Origin: Brevibacillus sp042683565
GTDB taxonomy: Bacteria; Bacillota; Bacilli; Brevibacillales; Brevibacillaceae
Assembly (NCBI RefSeq): GCF_042683565.1
Contig: NZ_JBHUJW010000043.1
Span: 1 to 64,000, forward strand
Length of the DNA stretch: 64,000 bases
Reading direction: 5' to 3'
Shown here one piece after another: positions 49,659-59,033 of this stretch. Within the stretch, counting starts at the first letter, position 1. The number at the start of each line of letters is the position of its first letter. Position numbers and translations under genes: made by a program. The notes beneath the pieces are model-generated. The model was not told where the DNA came from and did no database searches. It saw nothing but the letters and a program-made list of their open reading frames with translations.

Positions 49659-51110
49659 GTGAGAGCGATGGATTCGTTTCGCATTGTCTGGCGCAATCTG
49701 TGGCGAATGAAGCTGCGGACGGCGCTTACGTCAGTCGGGGTCATGATCGGCACGGCAGCCATCGTGGCGATGATCGCCTTGAGCCTTGGGTTGAAGGAAA
49801 ATGCCGTAAAAAGCCTGGAAAACTTCGGAAACCTGACGGAGTTGAATGTGGAGCCGATGTACTACATCCCGGAGGAGGACCGCGTCATCCCGGATGATGA
49901 GCGGAAGAAGCTAAACATGGAGGCTGTACAGGAACTGAAAAAAATCCCGGGCATCGCGGCTGTCATGCCGGTGAAGCAGCTGCAAGCGCAGGCCAAGTTG
50001 AAGGTAGGGCGCAGAGAAGGATACGTTGAACTGATCGGGGTCGACGTCAACGAGTCCGCCGCCTACCGCAAAGGCGATGTGGAAAAGGGAAGCTATTTGT
50101 CCGGTTCGCCGCAGGAGGTGGTCATCGCGTACGACGTTCCGCAGCAGTTGCGGGATGAAGAAAAGGAAAAACGCGAGGCCCGGCGCAGCAGTGTCGATGC
50201 CAGAAACAGGAGAGGTGCCTCCATGCCGCCAGACAAAGGCGGGGGAGCAGCCCCGGTGCCGCTCAATCTGGTCAATAAGGCAGCCACGATCATGCTGACG
50301 CGGGAGTACCGCGTAGATGACGAGCCAAAGTACGAGAAAAAGGAATTGCGCGTCCGGATAGTCGGGCAGCTGCAAAAATCGGACAACGGCCGTTACTCGA
50401 CGGCTGTATACGTGCCGATTGGCGTCGTCAAGGAGCTGAACGAGTGGGCCAACCGCAGCAGGGGAGACGAGATGGCGGACAACTCCACGAGAAGGACGCG
50501 GGAGACTGCCAAACAGGATGCTTTTGAATTTGACCAGCTGACAGTCAAGGTCGAGTCCCGCGAAAAAGTGGAGAGCGTCGTCCAGGCGCTGAAAGAAAGA
50601 GGCTACGAAGTATGGTCGCCCGCCCGCGAACTGGAGACGATCAACAAGTTTTTCTTCGTTATTCAGCTCGTGCTGGGGGGCATCGCTGCGATTTCGCTGC
50701 TCGTCGCGACGATCGGCATCGTCAACACGATGATCATGTCGATCCTGGAGCGAACGAAGGAAATCGGCATCATGAAGGTGATCGGCGCCACGGTGCTGAA
50801 CATTCGCTGGTTGTTTTTGATGGAGTCCGGCTTCATCGGCCTGATCGGGGGCCTGACCGGCCTCGGGCTGGCCTGGGGCGCCGTGGAAGTCGTCAATTAT
50901 TTCGGTTCGGCAGGCGGGCTGATGGAAAATTTGAATATGGGCTACGGCCGGGGTGGCGAAGGGGAGGCTGCTGCCAGGCTGGCGGTGATTCCGGGCTGGC
51001 TGGCGCTGTTTGCCATCGGCTTCTCCTTTGTCATTGGACTTTTGGCAGGCATATTCCCGGCCATCCGGGCTTCGCGCCTGAGTGCCTTGCAGGCGATCCG
51101 ATCTGAATAA
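49659..51110 (+). CDS. MacB-like FtsX-family permease
   Basis: The GTG at 49659 has GAGGTG seven bases ahead. The 483 residues have the MacB layout: one N-terminal membrane segment (about 17-40), a large extracytoplasmic domain (about 45-320) with a low-complexity Gly/Pro insert near 180-200, and three C-terminal segments near 340, 385 and 440. The coupling region FVIQLVLGGIAAISLLVATI and the LGLAWGAVEV block are typical. It works with the upstream ATPase and downstream adaptor. The substrate is unknown. Confidence 0.85.
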   Translation: MRAMDSFRIVWRNLWRMKLRTALTSVGVMIGTAAIVAMIALSLGLKENAVKSLENFGNLTELNVEPMYYIPEEDRVIPDDERKKLNMEAVQELKKIPGIAAVMPVKQLQAQAKLKVGRREGYVELIGVDVNESAAYRKGDVEKGSYLSGSPQEVVIAYDVPQQLRDEEKEKREARRSSVDARNRRGASMPPDKGGGAAPVPLNLVNKAATIMLTREYRVDDEPKYEKKELRVRIVGQLQKSDNGRYSTAVYVPIGVVKELNEWANRSRGDEMADNSTRRTRETAKQDAFEFDQLTVKVESREKVESVVQALKERGYEVWSPARELETINKFFFVIQLVLGGIAAISLLVATIGIVNTMIMSILERTKEIGIMKVIGATVLNIRWLFLMESGFIGLIGGLTGLGLAWGAVEVVNYFGSAGGLMENLNMGYGRGGEGEAAARLAVIPGWLALFAIGFSFVIGLLAGIFPAIRASRLSALQAIRSE

Positions 51111-51130
51111 GGAAATGTGAGGAACGAGAG

Positions 51131-52645
51131 ATGAATAAGAAAAAGTGGGTCCTCCTGGCGACAATCGCAGTCGTGCTGGGAGGAGGGGGATTTTATGGCT
51201 ACAACTTCCTGAAAGCCAAGGACGCAGCAGTCGACGAACAGCCAGTCGGGCAGCAATCCTATCCGACCGCGACAGTCGATGTGGGCGAGGTGAAAAAGAC
51301 GATCTTTGCGTCGGGCACCGTAGAGGCGAAGGCGCGCGAGGAAGTAAAGCCCGAGATCAGCGGCAAGGTCGAACGCCTGCTGGTCCGTGAAGGCCAGTCC
51401 GTGAAGAAGGGGGACGTGCTGTTCACCGTAGACAGCACGGACGCCCGGCTGGAGTTGGAGAAGCAGGAGTTCGGTCTGCACCGCGCCCAAAAAGAGCTGG
51501 CCGAGCTGAAAAACAAAAAAGACAGGATTATCGCCGACAAGCCAGGGAAGGTCATAGAAGTGCTGGTCAAGGAAGGGGATACTGTTACTCCGGATACGGT
51601 CGTCGCCAAGCTGACCAACACGGACTATTTGAAGATTACGGGGAAGTTCAGCGCGTATGAAGCAGAGCAGTTTCGCATCGGGCAGAAAGTGAAGGTGTTC
51701 GTGACTGCCTCCCTGTATTACGTGGACGGCACGATTACCAACATCGATCTCGTCGGTCAAAAGGAAAAAGGAGTCGGGGGCGTCCACGACGTCGATGTGC
51801 TCGTGAAAAAGCCGGGCGCCCTCTATGCAGGCGACATGGGGGAAGTCCAGTTTACCGATGACAAGGGCGTTCTGTTCGTCAGTCAGAAGCCGACGCCGTT
51901 TGAGCTTCCCGATGAGGTGGAGCTGCTTGCCGGCACGCACGGAAAGATCGGAAAGGTGGAAGTCGAGAAGGATGACGAGATCAAGGCAGGGCAGCTGTTG
52001 TTCAAGATGGACATGACCTCAGCCGATCTCGAGCTGCGGGAAAAGGAGCTGGCTCTGAAGGAGTCGCTCCTGACCATGGAACAAAAGAAGCGGGAGATCG
52101 CGAAAAAGCAGGTGGAAGCGCCGATCGACGGGGTTATTACCAAGCTGAACGTGAAGGAAGGCGAGACGCCAGACACTGGAGAGCCCGCAGCCGTCATCAT
52201 GGATGCGACATCCGTGTACTTCATGGCCGCCGTGGACGAGATCGACATCCCGGCAATCAAGCTGGAGCAGGCCGTGGACGTGTACGTGACCGCTTTTGGC
52301 AATCGGCCGTTTAAAGGCAAGGTTATCGAGATTCCCAAGGAAGGTACCAGAGACGACAAGACGGTCCGGTTCACCGTGAAGGTGGAGCTCGCCGAGACAA
52401 CGGACATGAAGCACGGGATGACAGGCGACTGTGACATTTACGTGGAGCAAAAGGATGGAGTGAAACGCCTCCCGCTGAACGCCGTCGAAGTCATGGAGGA
52501 TGGCAAGGGCACCGTCATGGTGAAGGACCCGGCTACAGGGGAGTCGACGCCGAAAGAGGTGCAGATTGGGATAGAAGGGACAGACTTTATCGAAATCACG
52601 AACGGGCTGGAGGAAGGCGCGGAGGTATTGGTGACCAACGCCTAG
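51131..52645 (+). CDS. Membrane-fusion adaptor (HlyD/MacA-like)
   Basis: The 504-residue protein has an N-terminal membrane anchor (about 6-27, not a lipobox). A lipoyl half-motif (EEVKPEISGKVERLLVREGQ) follows, then a second lipoyl-type pair further on (VEAPIDGVITKLNVKEGE). Two barrel-sandwich units plus beta-barrel domains make it longer than a normal MacA. Coiled coils are short. The ATG has GAGG eight bases ahead. It closes the operon and a hairpin follows. Confidence 0.82.
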   Translation: MNKKKWVLLATIAVVLGGGGFYGYNFLKAKDAAVDEQPVGQQSYPTATVDVGEVKKTIFASGTVEAKAREEVKPEISGKVERLLVREGQSVKKGDVLFTVDSTDARLELEKQEFGLHRAQKELAELKNKKDRIIADKPGKVIEVLVKEGDTVTPDTVVAKLTNTDYLKITGKFSAYEAEQFRIGQKVKVFVTASLYYVDGTITNIDLVGQKEKGVGGVHDVDVLVKKPGALYAGDMGEVQFTDDKGVLFVSQKPTPFELPDEVELLAGTHGKIGKVEVEKDDEIKAGQLLFKMDMTSADLELREKELALKESLLTMEQKKREIAKKQVEAPIDGVITKLNVKEGETPDTGEPAAVIMDATSVYFMAAVDEIDIPAIKLEQAVDVYVTAFGNRPFKGKVIEIPKEGTRDDKTVRFTVKVELAETTDMKHGMTGDCDIYVEQKDGVKRLPLNAVEVMEDGKGTVMVKDPATGESTPKEVQIGIEGTDFIEITNGLEEGAEVLVTNA

Positions 52646-52678
52646 AGAGGAACAGTAGCTGCTTTCGCCAAGCACATC

Positions 52679-52729
52679 GAAATTCCCCGGGACGCATGTG
52701 GCAGTGCACACGCGCGCTCCGGGGATTTC
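52679..52729 (+). terminator. Hairpin after the MacAB-like operon
   Basis: GAAATTCCCCGG pairs with CCGGGGATTTC, with an inner TGTG/CACA stem. There is little T run. Confidence 0.6.
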
Positions 52730-52874
52730 TCGTTTGTTCACGCCTCTCGCCGCGGCCGCAGGCAAAAACAGGGGCAATTTTTCCCAGTCAGAAATGGAAA
52801 AGGACAAAGGGCTGATTTTGTCGAAAGAAGTAATGAAAGAACGATGCAGAAGAGAAAGTGAGAGGAACATCAAC

Positions 52875-54923
52875 GTGAAAAAATGGGTTGTATCAGCGCT
52901 TGCCGTGTGTGTGGCCGTGGGCAGCCTGCTGTCAGGGGCTGCTGTTTCGCCAGCACAGGGGGCGACTACAACGATGAAGAGAAACAGCCAGGTATCATCC
53001 TCTGTTCAAAAGCCGGTTCACGACATGATCGTTTTTAACGATTATCAGGTCGCAGGCTTGTCATCTGGCGGCTGGAACTGGGTAAAGAACGACGAGTTTA
53101 TTCTTCCGCCCGATACGCCGCTGGATGTCGATCTCACACAAACGACGTACGGCAACGGCACGAACCTGAGTCGCAGCCAGGTTTTCCTCGATGGCGTGGA
53201 GTTGCCGGAATTCATGAGAGAGACGAGGTCGACGCAAGCCTCCTTGAAATGGCAGGTGCCACGCTTCACGATTCCTTCTGCGCAGCTGTCCGCTGGCAAA
53301 CATACGTTGACCTTTGTCGTGACCGATGCCAAGGCGCAGAAAAGCACCGTGAACGTCCGCTTCCAGGTAGAAGCCCAGAACTACCCGCATATTTATGAGG
53401 GGGAAAATGGAACTGGCGTATCGATTCCGTCAGGAGACATCGTCCCGATTTTCGGGCTGTTTGGCTCCAGGACTTTCTCCAGCAAGCTTCCTGGCACGTG
53501 GAGACTGTCCAATCAGGCAACGGGCACGGAGATGAGGTCAGTGGAGGGCACGATCTTTTCGACAGGCTCGCTCAAGGCCGGCCAGTATGAGCTGATGTTC
53601 CTGCCGAATGACAGTACCTTGACGCCGTGGACGGCCCATATTCAGGTGGGACAGGCGGAGTTGTACATGGGGACGGACAAGTCCGGGCAAAAACTTTCCC
53701 CCAATCAAAAAATTACGGCATCACAGGCTCCCGGCACTGTCCAGCTCTACTCGCCCTATCCGGGGAGATGGTGGGTGAACGGTACCGGCCAGACATTGAC
53801 GAACGCGCAGCGATTTGATGTGGCCATTCCGGAAATGCTGGCAGGCCTCACGCTCACCGTGACGTTTGAGCCGAATCAAGGGTCTGACACATCCACCTCG
53901 TATTTGAACGCAGGCATAGCGATTCAGATTCAGGTGCCGGGCACGCCGCAAGCCTGCGAACCGGCTTCCGCACAGGCGGACATGGACGTGCTGATGCAAG
54001 CGAACGAGCGATCCTCCATGATGGTAGAGCGTCGCAATCTGTTTTCGTCCGACATCACCGTCAGGCTGTACCAGAACCCTGTCCACATCATTTGGCTGAC
54101 GACGGCTGCCGACCATCTCGAATTCGGCACTGAGGAGGACGATGACGAAGGCCCAGGCGTCTGGGCTGTGGACAACGTCATCGTGGACGCTTCCAAGCTG
54201 AACTGGGATCATACGGCGCTCTTACTGTCCAGCCTGAGCCTGGGACGCCACAAGATCAATTACTACAGCAAAAGGGAGCCTCGCCAATCGTGGTGCGGAT
54301 ACATCCAGGTTATCGAGGATAAGCCACCCGTGTCTTTCTACCCTGTCTGCGATCCGGACGATATAGGGGCGGTTCCATATCCATCGCCGATGCGCTTCGT
54401 GACGAAAAAGGGGAATCAGTACAAGGACGGCGATCACATCGTTGTGGATTCAGACAGCGACCTGAATGATCTGAAAGAGCTGGTGCTCATGTCCACCCAC
54501 GTGGTGAACAAGGGGATGAAGCGAATCATTCTGAATAAGAGCAGCCGGACGGATCGCAGGTATATTCACGTTCCCGATTTGGTCTGGGAGGACGGGGAGA
54601 CTTTGCTGGGAACGAAGCAGTATTACGGCGGCACGATTACATCTGAAAACGAAGTGAAAATCAGCTTCAACGGCCGGGCTTTGACGACGATCAAGCCGCG
54701 CTTGTCAGAGGATCAGGGTGCGGAGGAAGGCGTCCCGTCTCTCAACCTCAAGCAGTTCATCGACTTCCAGGACGGCAAGCCGGGTGTATACACGATCGAA
54801 GTGACCAACACCATGAGCTACCGCACCTGCCAAATCGAGCAGGACGGCAACTCGTATGACAAAAATACCGATACACAGGAACAGCAGCAGACGCTGACGC
54901 TGACGGTGGAAGTAAAAGAATAA
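52875..54923 (+). CDS. Large secreted protein of unknown function
   Basis: The GTG at 52875 has AGAGGA eight bases ahead. The reading upstream is noncoding in character. The 682 residues start with a signal peptide (KKWVVSALAVCVAVGSLLSG, cleaved near AQG). The rest is beta-rich with several Ig-like units of about 90 residues (for example LPGTWRLSNQATGTEM and APGTVQLYSPYPGRWWVNG share a pattern). There is an acidic patch near residues 415-435 and no sorting motif. Family and role are not recognised. It sits directly behind an export operon but on its own transcript. Confidence 0.7.
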   Translation: MKKWVVSALAVCVAVGSLLSGAAVSPAQGATTTMKRNSQVSSSVQKPVHDMIVFNDYQVAGLSSGGWNWVKNDEFILPPDTPLDVDLTQTTYGNGTNLSRSQVFLDGVELPEFMRETRSTQASLKWQVPRFTIPSAQLSAGKHTLTFVVTDAKAQKSTVNVRFQVEAQNYPHIYEGENGTGVSIPSGDIVPIFGLFGSRTFSSKLPGTWRLSNQATGTEMRSVEGTIFSTGSLKAGQYELMFLPNDSTLTPWTAHIQVGQAELYMGTDKSGQKLSPNQKITASQAPGTVQLYSPYPGRWWVNGTGQTLTNAQRFDVAIPEMLAGLTLTVTFEPNQGSDTSTSYLNAGIAIQIQVPGTPQACEPASAQADMDVLMQANERSSMMVERRNLFSSDITVRLYQNPVHIIWLTTAADHLEFGTEEDDDEGPGVWAVDNVIVDASKLNWDHTALLLSSLSLGRHKINYYSKREPRQSWCGYIQVIEDKPPVSFYPVCDPDDIGAVPYPSPMRFVTKKGNQYKDGDHIVVDSDSDLNDLKELVLMSTHVVNKGMKRIILNKSSRTDRRYIHVPDLVWEDGETLLGTKQYYGGTITSENEVKISFNGRALTTIKPRLSEDQGAEEGVPSLNLKQFIDFQDGKPGVYTIEVTNTMSYRTCQIEQDGNSYDKNTDTQEQQQTLTLTVEVKE

Positions 54924-54933
54924 CCGGTATATG

Positions 54934-54959
54934 GCCCTCTGCTTAGGCAGGGGGTTTTT
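54934..54959 (+). terminator. Terminator of the secreted protein gene
   Basis: GCCCTCTGC pairs with GCAGGGGG around four bases, followed by TTTTT. Confidence 0.8.
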
Positions 54960-54977
54960 CCCATAGGAGGGACGGGC

Positions 54978-55166
54978 ATGACAGACGAACAAATGGCGGT
55001 TCTCCAAAAGTTTGGCTTTCGCGAAGAGGACGGACAGCTGAAACATTTCAAGCTGGGAATCGTAAGACAGAAAGAAGTGTTCGCCGGATTCGCGAGTACG
55101 GAAGAGCTGCAGGAGTACGCAAGGCAAATACTCCGCAGCCAATGCTTGTGGAAGCGGCAGGAGTGA
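54978..55166 (+). CDS. Small hypothetical protein, 62 residues
   Basis: A strong ATAGGAGGG site precedes the ATG. The soluble, charged, mostly helical product includes EEDGQLKHFKLGIV and a STEELQEYARQIL helix. The family is not recognised. It is 41 bases ahead of the EcsC-like gene and may share its transcript. Confidence 0.6.
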   Translation: MTDEQMAVLQKFGFREEDGQLKHFKLGIVRQKEVFAGFASTEELQEYARQILRSQCLWKRQE

Positions 55167-55206
55167 GCGGAAAAGCAGCTGGCAGAACAGGGGGCCTGCG
55201 ATAAGG

Positions 55207-56046
55207 ATGGAGTCGAGGGAACATTTGCTTCAGGGGCTAAAGGAAGTAGAAGCATGGGAAAAGAAACAGAAAGACTTGTGGTTTTGGGAAAAGCTCGGAC
55301 GGCTGCCGTTTGTCCTGCTGGACCGCATCACGCCCCATTGCGTCCGCGAAAAACTGGGGACAGCGGTGGATGAAATCGCTGCCTTTCTGGAGACGGGCGG
55401 AACGTATCTCGTCTCGGACGAAGCGGTGTACGGCAGATTTCGTTCCCGCCTGACAGGGCAGGAGCGCGCGTTTGCAGCGGCAGAAGTGGCAGAGCTGCCG
55501 CTTGCTTGCATGAATGAGGTGGCACACGAGCTGCGTGAGTCAAGAGCCGCGTTTGCAACGGTGCAAGGAGCAACGACCGGAATCGGCGGCATTTTCACGC
55601 TGGCGCTGGATATTCCGCTGCTGCTGGGCACCTCGCTCAAAATCTTGCAGGAGATGGCGCTGTGCTACGGCTATCGGCCGGAAGAAAAGCGAGAGCGCTT
55701 GTTTGTAGTGAAGTGCCTGCAGTTTGCATCGTCTGACATCGTCGGGAAGAAAGCGATCATCGAGGAGCTGTCGCAGTTTGACAATCCGGCAGCGCAGCGG
55801 AATGTCATGGCACAGCTGCAAGGGTGGCGCGAAGTGGTGGTCACGTACACGGAAAACTTCGGCTGGAAAAAGCTGTTCCAGCTCGTTCCGATCGCGGGAG
55901 TTTTGTTCGGGGCTTATTTGAATCGCACAACCGTGCAAGATGTCGCCGAAGCGGGCATGATGCTGTACCGCAAACGGCGCATCCTGGAGCGGCTGCGACA
56001 GTCCGCCGGGAGAAACGAAGCTAGTTCGTCCACTCCTCAACCGTGA
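55207..56046 (+). CDS. EcsC-family protein
   Basis: The 279-residue protein has a charged N-terminal helix region. A Gly-rich hydrophobic block typical of EcsC (GATTGIGGIFTLALDIPLLL) follows, then a second hydrophobic stretch (LVPIAGVLFGAYLNRTTV) and the EAGMMLYRKR end. EcsC proteins are membrane-associated and of uncertain function, linked to the EcsAB exporter in Bacillus. The ribosome site is fair (TAAGG very close, AGGGGG further off). Its last 26 bases overlap the convergent acetyltransferase gene. Confidence 0.8.
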   Translation: MESREHLLQGLKEVEAWEKKQKDLWFWEKLGRLPFVLLDRITPHCVREKLGTAVDEIAAFLETGGTYLVSDEAVYGRFRSRLTGQERAFAAAEVAELPLACMNEVAHELRESRAAFATVQGATTGIGGIFTLALDIPLLLGTSLKILQEMALCYGYRPEEKRERLFVVKCLQFASSDIVGKKAIIEELSQFDNPAAQRNVMAQLQGWREVVVTYTENFGWKKLFQLVPIAGVLFGAYLNRTTVQDVAEAGMMLYRKRRILERLRQSAGRNEASSSTPQP

Positions 56047-56569
56047 TCGCGTACATGTTGTGGTCTTCCCACTTCCCGTTAATTTGCAGGTAGCGGAGGG
56101 AAAGCCCCTCGTAGCGGAAGCCGTTTTTTTCGAGCACGCGGATGGAGGCGAGATTATGCGGCATCACCCCGGCCTGTACGCGATGCAGCTGCGCTTCGGT
56201 GAACGCGAACTGAAGCGCAAGTCCGACTGCCTGTGTCGTGTAGCCGCAGCCGTTTTGCGCCTGGTCGAGAAAGTAGCCGATGGTAGCGTTCTGCCAGGCG
56301 CCGCGAGCTACGTTGGACAAGGCGACACGCCCGATCATCCGGTGGTCCTCCTGCAGGAAGATGCCGAATGCAAAGGCGGTCCCGGCGTCAAAGTCTCGCA
56401 CGGCCTGCGCGATCAGCTCCTGCTGTCCGGCCAGGGTGCGGTGGGAAGCAGGACGAATCGGTTCGTAAAGCTGAAAGAAATCATGATTGCGCAGCCGCAG
56501 CTCAAGCAGTTCGGCAGCGTCTTCCGTTTGCAGAGGGCGCAAGTAAATGCTGTCCGTATGTAACCGCAT
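56021..56569 (-). CDS. GNAT-family N-acetyltransferase (RimJ/RimL-like)
   Basis: The 182-residue GNAT has the RimJ-type pattern TIGYFLDQAQNGCGYTTQAV around the acetyl-CoA loop and the VLEKNGFRYEG C-terminal block. The start LRPLQTEDAAEL is typical. AGGAGG lies seven bases ahead of the ATG. It transfers acetyl to a protein N-terminus or small amine. The target is unknown. The 3' end overlaps the EcsC-like gene on the opposite strand. Confidence 0.85.
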   Translation of the reverse strand: MRLHTDSIYLRPLQTEDAAELLELRLRNHDFFQLYEPIRPASHRTLAGQQELIAQAVRDFDAGTAFAFGIFLQEDHRMIGRVALSNVARGAWQNATIGYFLDQAQNGCGYTTQAVGLALQFAFTEAQLHRVQAGVMPHNLASIRVLEKNGFRYEGLSLRYLQINGKWEDHNMYAITVEEWTN

Positions 56570-56689
56570 CGTTCAACCTCCTAGAAAATGTTAGAGAAAT
56601 ATATTACCATATTCGCTCTCTTTTGATAAGACAGAAAATTCATGGTTGAATTGCCTCTGTATTCATTTTTCCATTTACATGAAAATTAG

Positions 56690-56718
56690 TTGCCACAGAG
56701 GGCCGATTTTGGTAGAGT
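56690..56718 (+). promoter_or_regulatory. Promoter of the dap operon
   Basis: TTGCCA at 56690-56695 and TAGAGT at 56713-56718 are 17 bases apart, 26 bases ahead of the lysine aptamer. Confidence 0.6.
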
Positions 56719-56743
56719 AGAATGAAATTCATAGTGAAAGTCT

Positions 56744-56921
56744 AAATAGAGGTGCGCCGAAGATGAGTACATCTTTTCGCAAGCTGCCGGGGGGCAGGAA
56801 AAGAAGGAAAGGCTAAAGCGCCGAAGCTGTTGTCATTCCCCTGAACGGCAAGGGCTGGGGTGCTCATGAACAATGATCATCCTGTCACGAGAGGTCTTGG
56901 GTCTTTCGTGGAGCGCTATTT
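56744..56921 (+). ncRNA. Lysine riboswitch (L-box)
   Basis: The 5' core AGAGGTGCGCCGAAGATGAGTA and the later AAGGAAAGGCTAAAGCGCCGAAGC match the L-box. The P1 stem AAATAG pairs with CTATTT at the far end. It precedes lysine-pathway genes. Confidence 0.93.
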
Positions 56922-56943
56922 ACGATTGCTGCCAATGTTTGGA

Positions 56944-56980
56944 AAGCGATGAGTTAGCGCATGCACTCATTGCTTTTTTT
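56944..56980 (+). terminator. L-box controlled terminator
   Basis: AAGCGATGAGT pairs with ACTCATTGCTT, followed by seven T residues, 115 bases ahead of dapH. Confidence 0.88.
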
Positions 56981-57095
56981 GCGAAACGGGAGCTTGCCGA
57001 AAAATTCCTGTTTTGCTCAAGCGGGCATGACTGCCGTTGTCTGGTCATGCTCCTAATTATTCAAAATGGTTGTTGACTAAAAGGAGGAAGTACCT

Positions 57096-57806
57096 GTGAA
57101 CATGATGGATGCCAATGAAATTATCTCGTTTATTCAAAAAAGCGAAAAGAAAACGCCTGTGAAGCTGTACGTGAAAGGCAATCTGGAAGGGATTGATTTC
57201 GGCGCCAGCTCCAAAGCCTTTATCAATGGAAATACAGGGGTCGTGTTTGGCGAATGGAAAGAAATCGAGCCTGTGCTGGCGCAAAACAGCGATAAAATCG
57301 AAGACTACGTCGTCGAGTCCGATCGCCGCAACTCCGCGATTCCGCTGCTCGACACCAAAGGAATCCAGGCGCGTATCGAGCCGGGTGCGATCATCCGCGA
57401 TCAGGTGACGATCGGCAACAACGCAGTCATCATGATGGGCGCTACCATCAACATCGGCGCGGTGATCGGCGAAGGTACTATGATCGACATGAACGTAGTA
57501 GTAGGCGGCCGCGGAACGATCGGGAAAAACTGCCACATCGGCGCAGGCTCCGTCATTGCCGGCGTGATCGAACCGCCATCTGCGCAGCCAGTTGTGGTAG
57601 AGGACGACGTGCTGATCGGGGCGAATGCGGTCATTCTGGAAGGCATCCGCGTCGGCAAAGGCGCCGTCGTTGCTGCAGGAGCTGTCGTGATCGAGGACGT
57701 GCCTCCGTACACAGTGGTAGCGGGTACGCCAGCTCGCGTTATCAAACAAATCGACGAAAAAACCCGTTCCAAGACGGAAATCAAGCAGGAGCTGCGTCAG
57801 CTGTAA
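57096..57806 (+). CDS. dapH: Tetrahydrodipicolinate N-acetyltransferase
   Basis: The start is a GTG at 57096, eight bases after AAAGGAGG. Of 236 residues, the N-terminal 80 are the alpha/beta cap. The rest is a left-handed beta-helix of hexapeptide repeats (MMGATINIGAVIGEGTMIDM and onward), as in DapH. It acetylates tetrahydrodipicolinate with acetyl-CoA, the first step of the acetylase branch to diaminopimelate and lysine. The L-box directly upstream confirms the pathway. Confidence 0.93.
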   Translation: MNMMDANEIISFIQKSEKKTPVKLYVKGNLEGIDFGASSKAFINGNTGVVFGEWKEIEPVLAQNSDKIEDYVVESDRRNSAIPLLDTKGIQARIEPGAIIRDQVTIGNNAVIMMGATINIGAVIGEGTMIDMNVVVGGRGTIGKNCHIGAGSVIAGVIEPPSAQPVVVEDDVLIGANAVILEGIRVGKGAVVAAGAVVIEDVPPYTVVAGTPARVIKQIDEKTRSKTEIKQELRQL

Positions 57807-57818
57807 GGGGTGAGGCAT

Positions 57819-59030
57819 ATGGACTGGCGTTCGCTCGATGAACAATACATCGTCTCGACGTACAAACGGCTGCCGATTGCCATTGCGAAAGGCGAGGGCA
57901 ACTACCTGTACGACACCGAAGGAAAAGGGTATCTGGACCTGTTCACCGGTCTGGCTGTCAACGTCCTGGGGCACTCCCACCCGCGCATCCTGAAGGCGCT
58001 GCACGAGCAAGGGGAACGGTTCCTGCACATCTCCAACGTGTTTCTCAACCAGCCGGCCATCCGCCTCGCGCAGCGGCTGATCGAGCAGACGGTTGCGGGG
58101 AAAGTCTTTTTCACCAACTCCGGAGCAGAAGCGACTGAGGCGGCGATCAAGCTGATCCACAAATGGACAAAGACGGAAGGGGCAGGGCGCGACGGCATTG
58201 TCGTGCTGCGGGGCAGCTTCCACGGCCGTACGCTCGGTGCCGTACGGCTGACGAGGCAGGCACATGTGTACCAGGACTTCCCGCAACCGACTTTCCCTGT
58301 GTACGAGCTGGACGCCGAAGACACCGAAGGGCTGCGAGCCATTTGCCGCGAAGCGAAGCCTGCGGCCGTCCTGATGGAGCCGGTTCTCGGTTCGGGAGGC
58401 GTCGTCCCGCTGTCGGAGTCGTTTTTGCGTGATGTGGAAGTGATCTGTCGGAATGAAGGCATGCTCTTTGCCATGGACGAAATCCAGACTGGGATGGGCC
58501 GGACCGGAAAGCTGTTCGCCTATCAGCACGCGGGCGTGACGCCGGATTTGATCCTGTTCGCCAAAGGGGTCGGCGGCGGACTGCCGCTCGGCGGTGTCAT
58601 TGCCGGAACACGGCTGATGGACCAGTTCAAACCGGGCGATCACGGCACGACCTTTGCTCCGTCGCCGCTGTCGGCCGCATTGGGCAATGCCGTGCTGGAC
58701 GAACTGCTGAACCCGGAATTTGCGGCGCATGTGACCGAAGTGATCGCGTATTTGTGGGACGGGCTGGAAGGCTTGCGCAAACGTCTCCCTGAGCAGCTGC
58801 AAGCGCTGCGCGGAAAGGGAATGATGGTCGGCATTCCGCTCAGCGTCACGCCGGAGGAGGCCAGCCGTCTGCAGCGCGACCTGCTTGCGGAAGGCATTCT
58901 CGTCGACGTGACACAAAAGACGATCGTGCGTCTCTTGCCGCCGCTGACCCTGACGAAGGAAGATGTGGACCGCTTCCTCGACGTGTTCTCCAGGCGATTG
59001 ACGGCTGCTGTTGCGGGAAAGGAGGCGTAG
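57819..59030 (+). CDS. Class III aminotransferase, probable N-acetyl-LL-diaminopimelate aminotransferase
   Basis: The 403-residue PLP enzyme of the acetylornithine-aminotransferase (ArgD-like) class has TNSGAEATEAAIKL, the GSFHGRT block, MDEIQTGMGRTG and FAKGVGGGLPLGG with the Schiff-base Lys. The ATG at 57819 follows AAGGGG. An earlier GTG overlaps that site. It lies between the dapH and deacetylase genes under the L-box, so it very likely performs the amination step that PatA, a class I enzyme, performs in Bacillus subtilis. Dual use in arginine synthesis is possible. Confidence 0.85.
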   Translation: MDWRSLDEQYIVSTYKRLPIAIAKGEGNYLYDTEGKGYLDLFTGLAVNVLGHSHPRILKALHEQGERFLHISNVFLNQPAIRLAQRLIEQTVAGKVFFTNSGAEATEAAIKLIHKWTKTEGAGRDGIVVLRGSFHGRTLGAVRLTRQAHVYQDFPQPTFPVYELDAEDTEGLRAICREAKPAAVLMEPVLGSGGVVPLSESFLRDVEVICRNEGMLFAMDEIQTGMGRTGKLFAYQHAGVTPDLILFAKGVGGGLPLGGVIAGTRLMDQFKPGDHGTTFAPSPLSAALGNAVLDELLNPEFAAHVTEVIAYLWDGLEGLRKRLPEQLQALRGKGMMVGIPLSVTPEEASRLQRDLLAEGILVDVTQKTIVRLLPPLTLTKEDVDRFLDVFSRRLTAAVAGKEA

Positions 59031-59033
59031 CCG

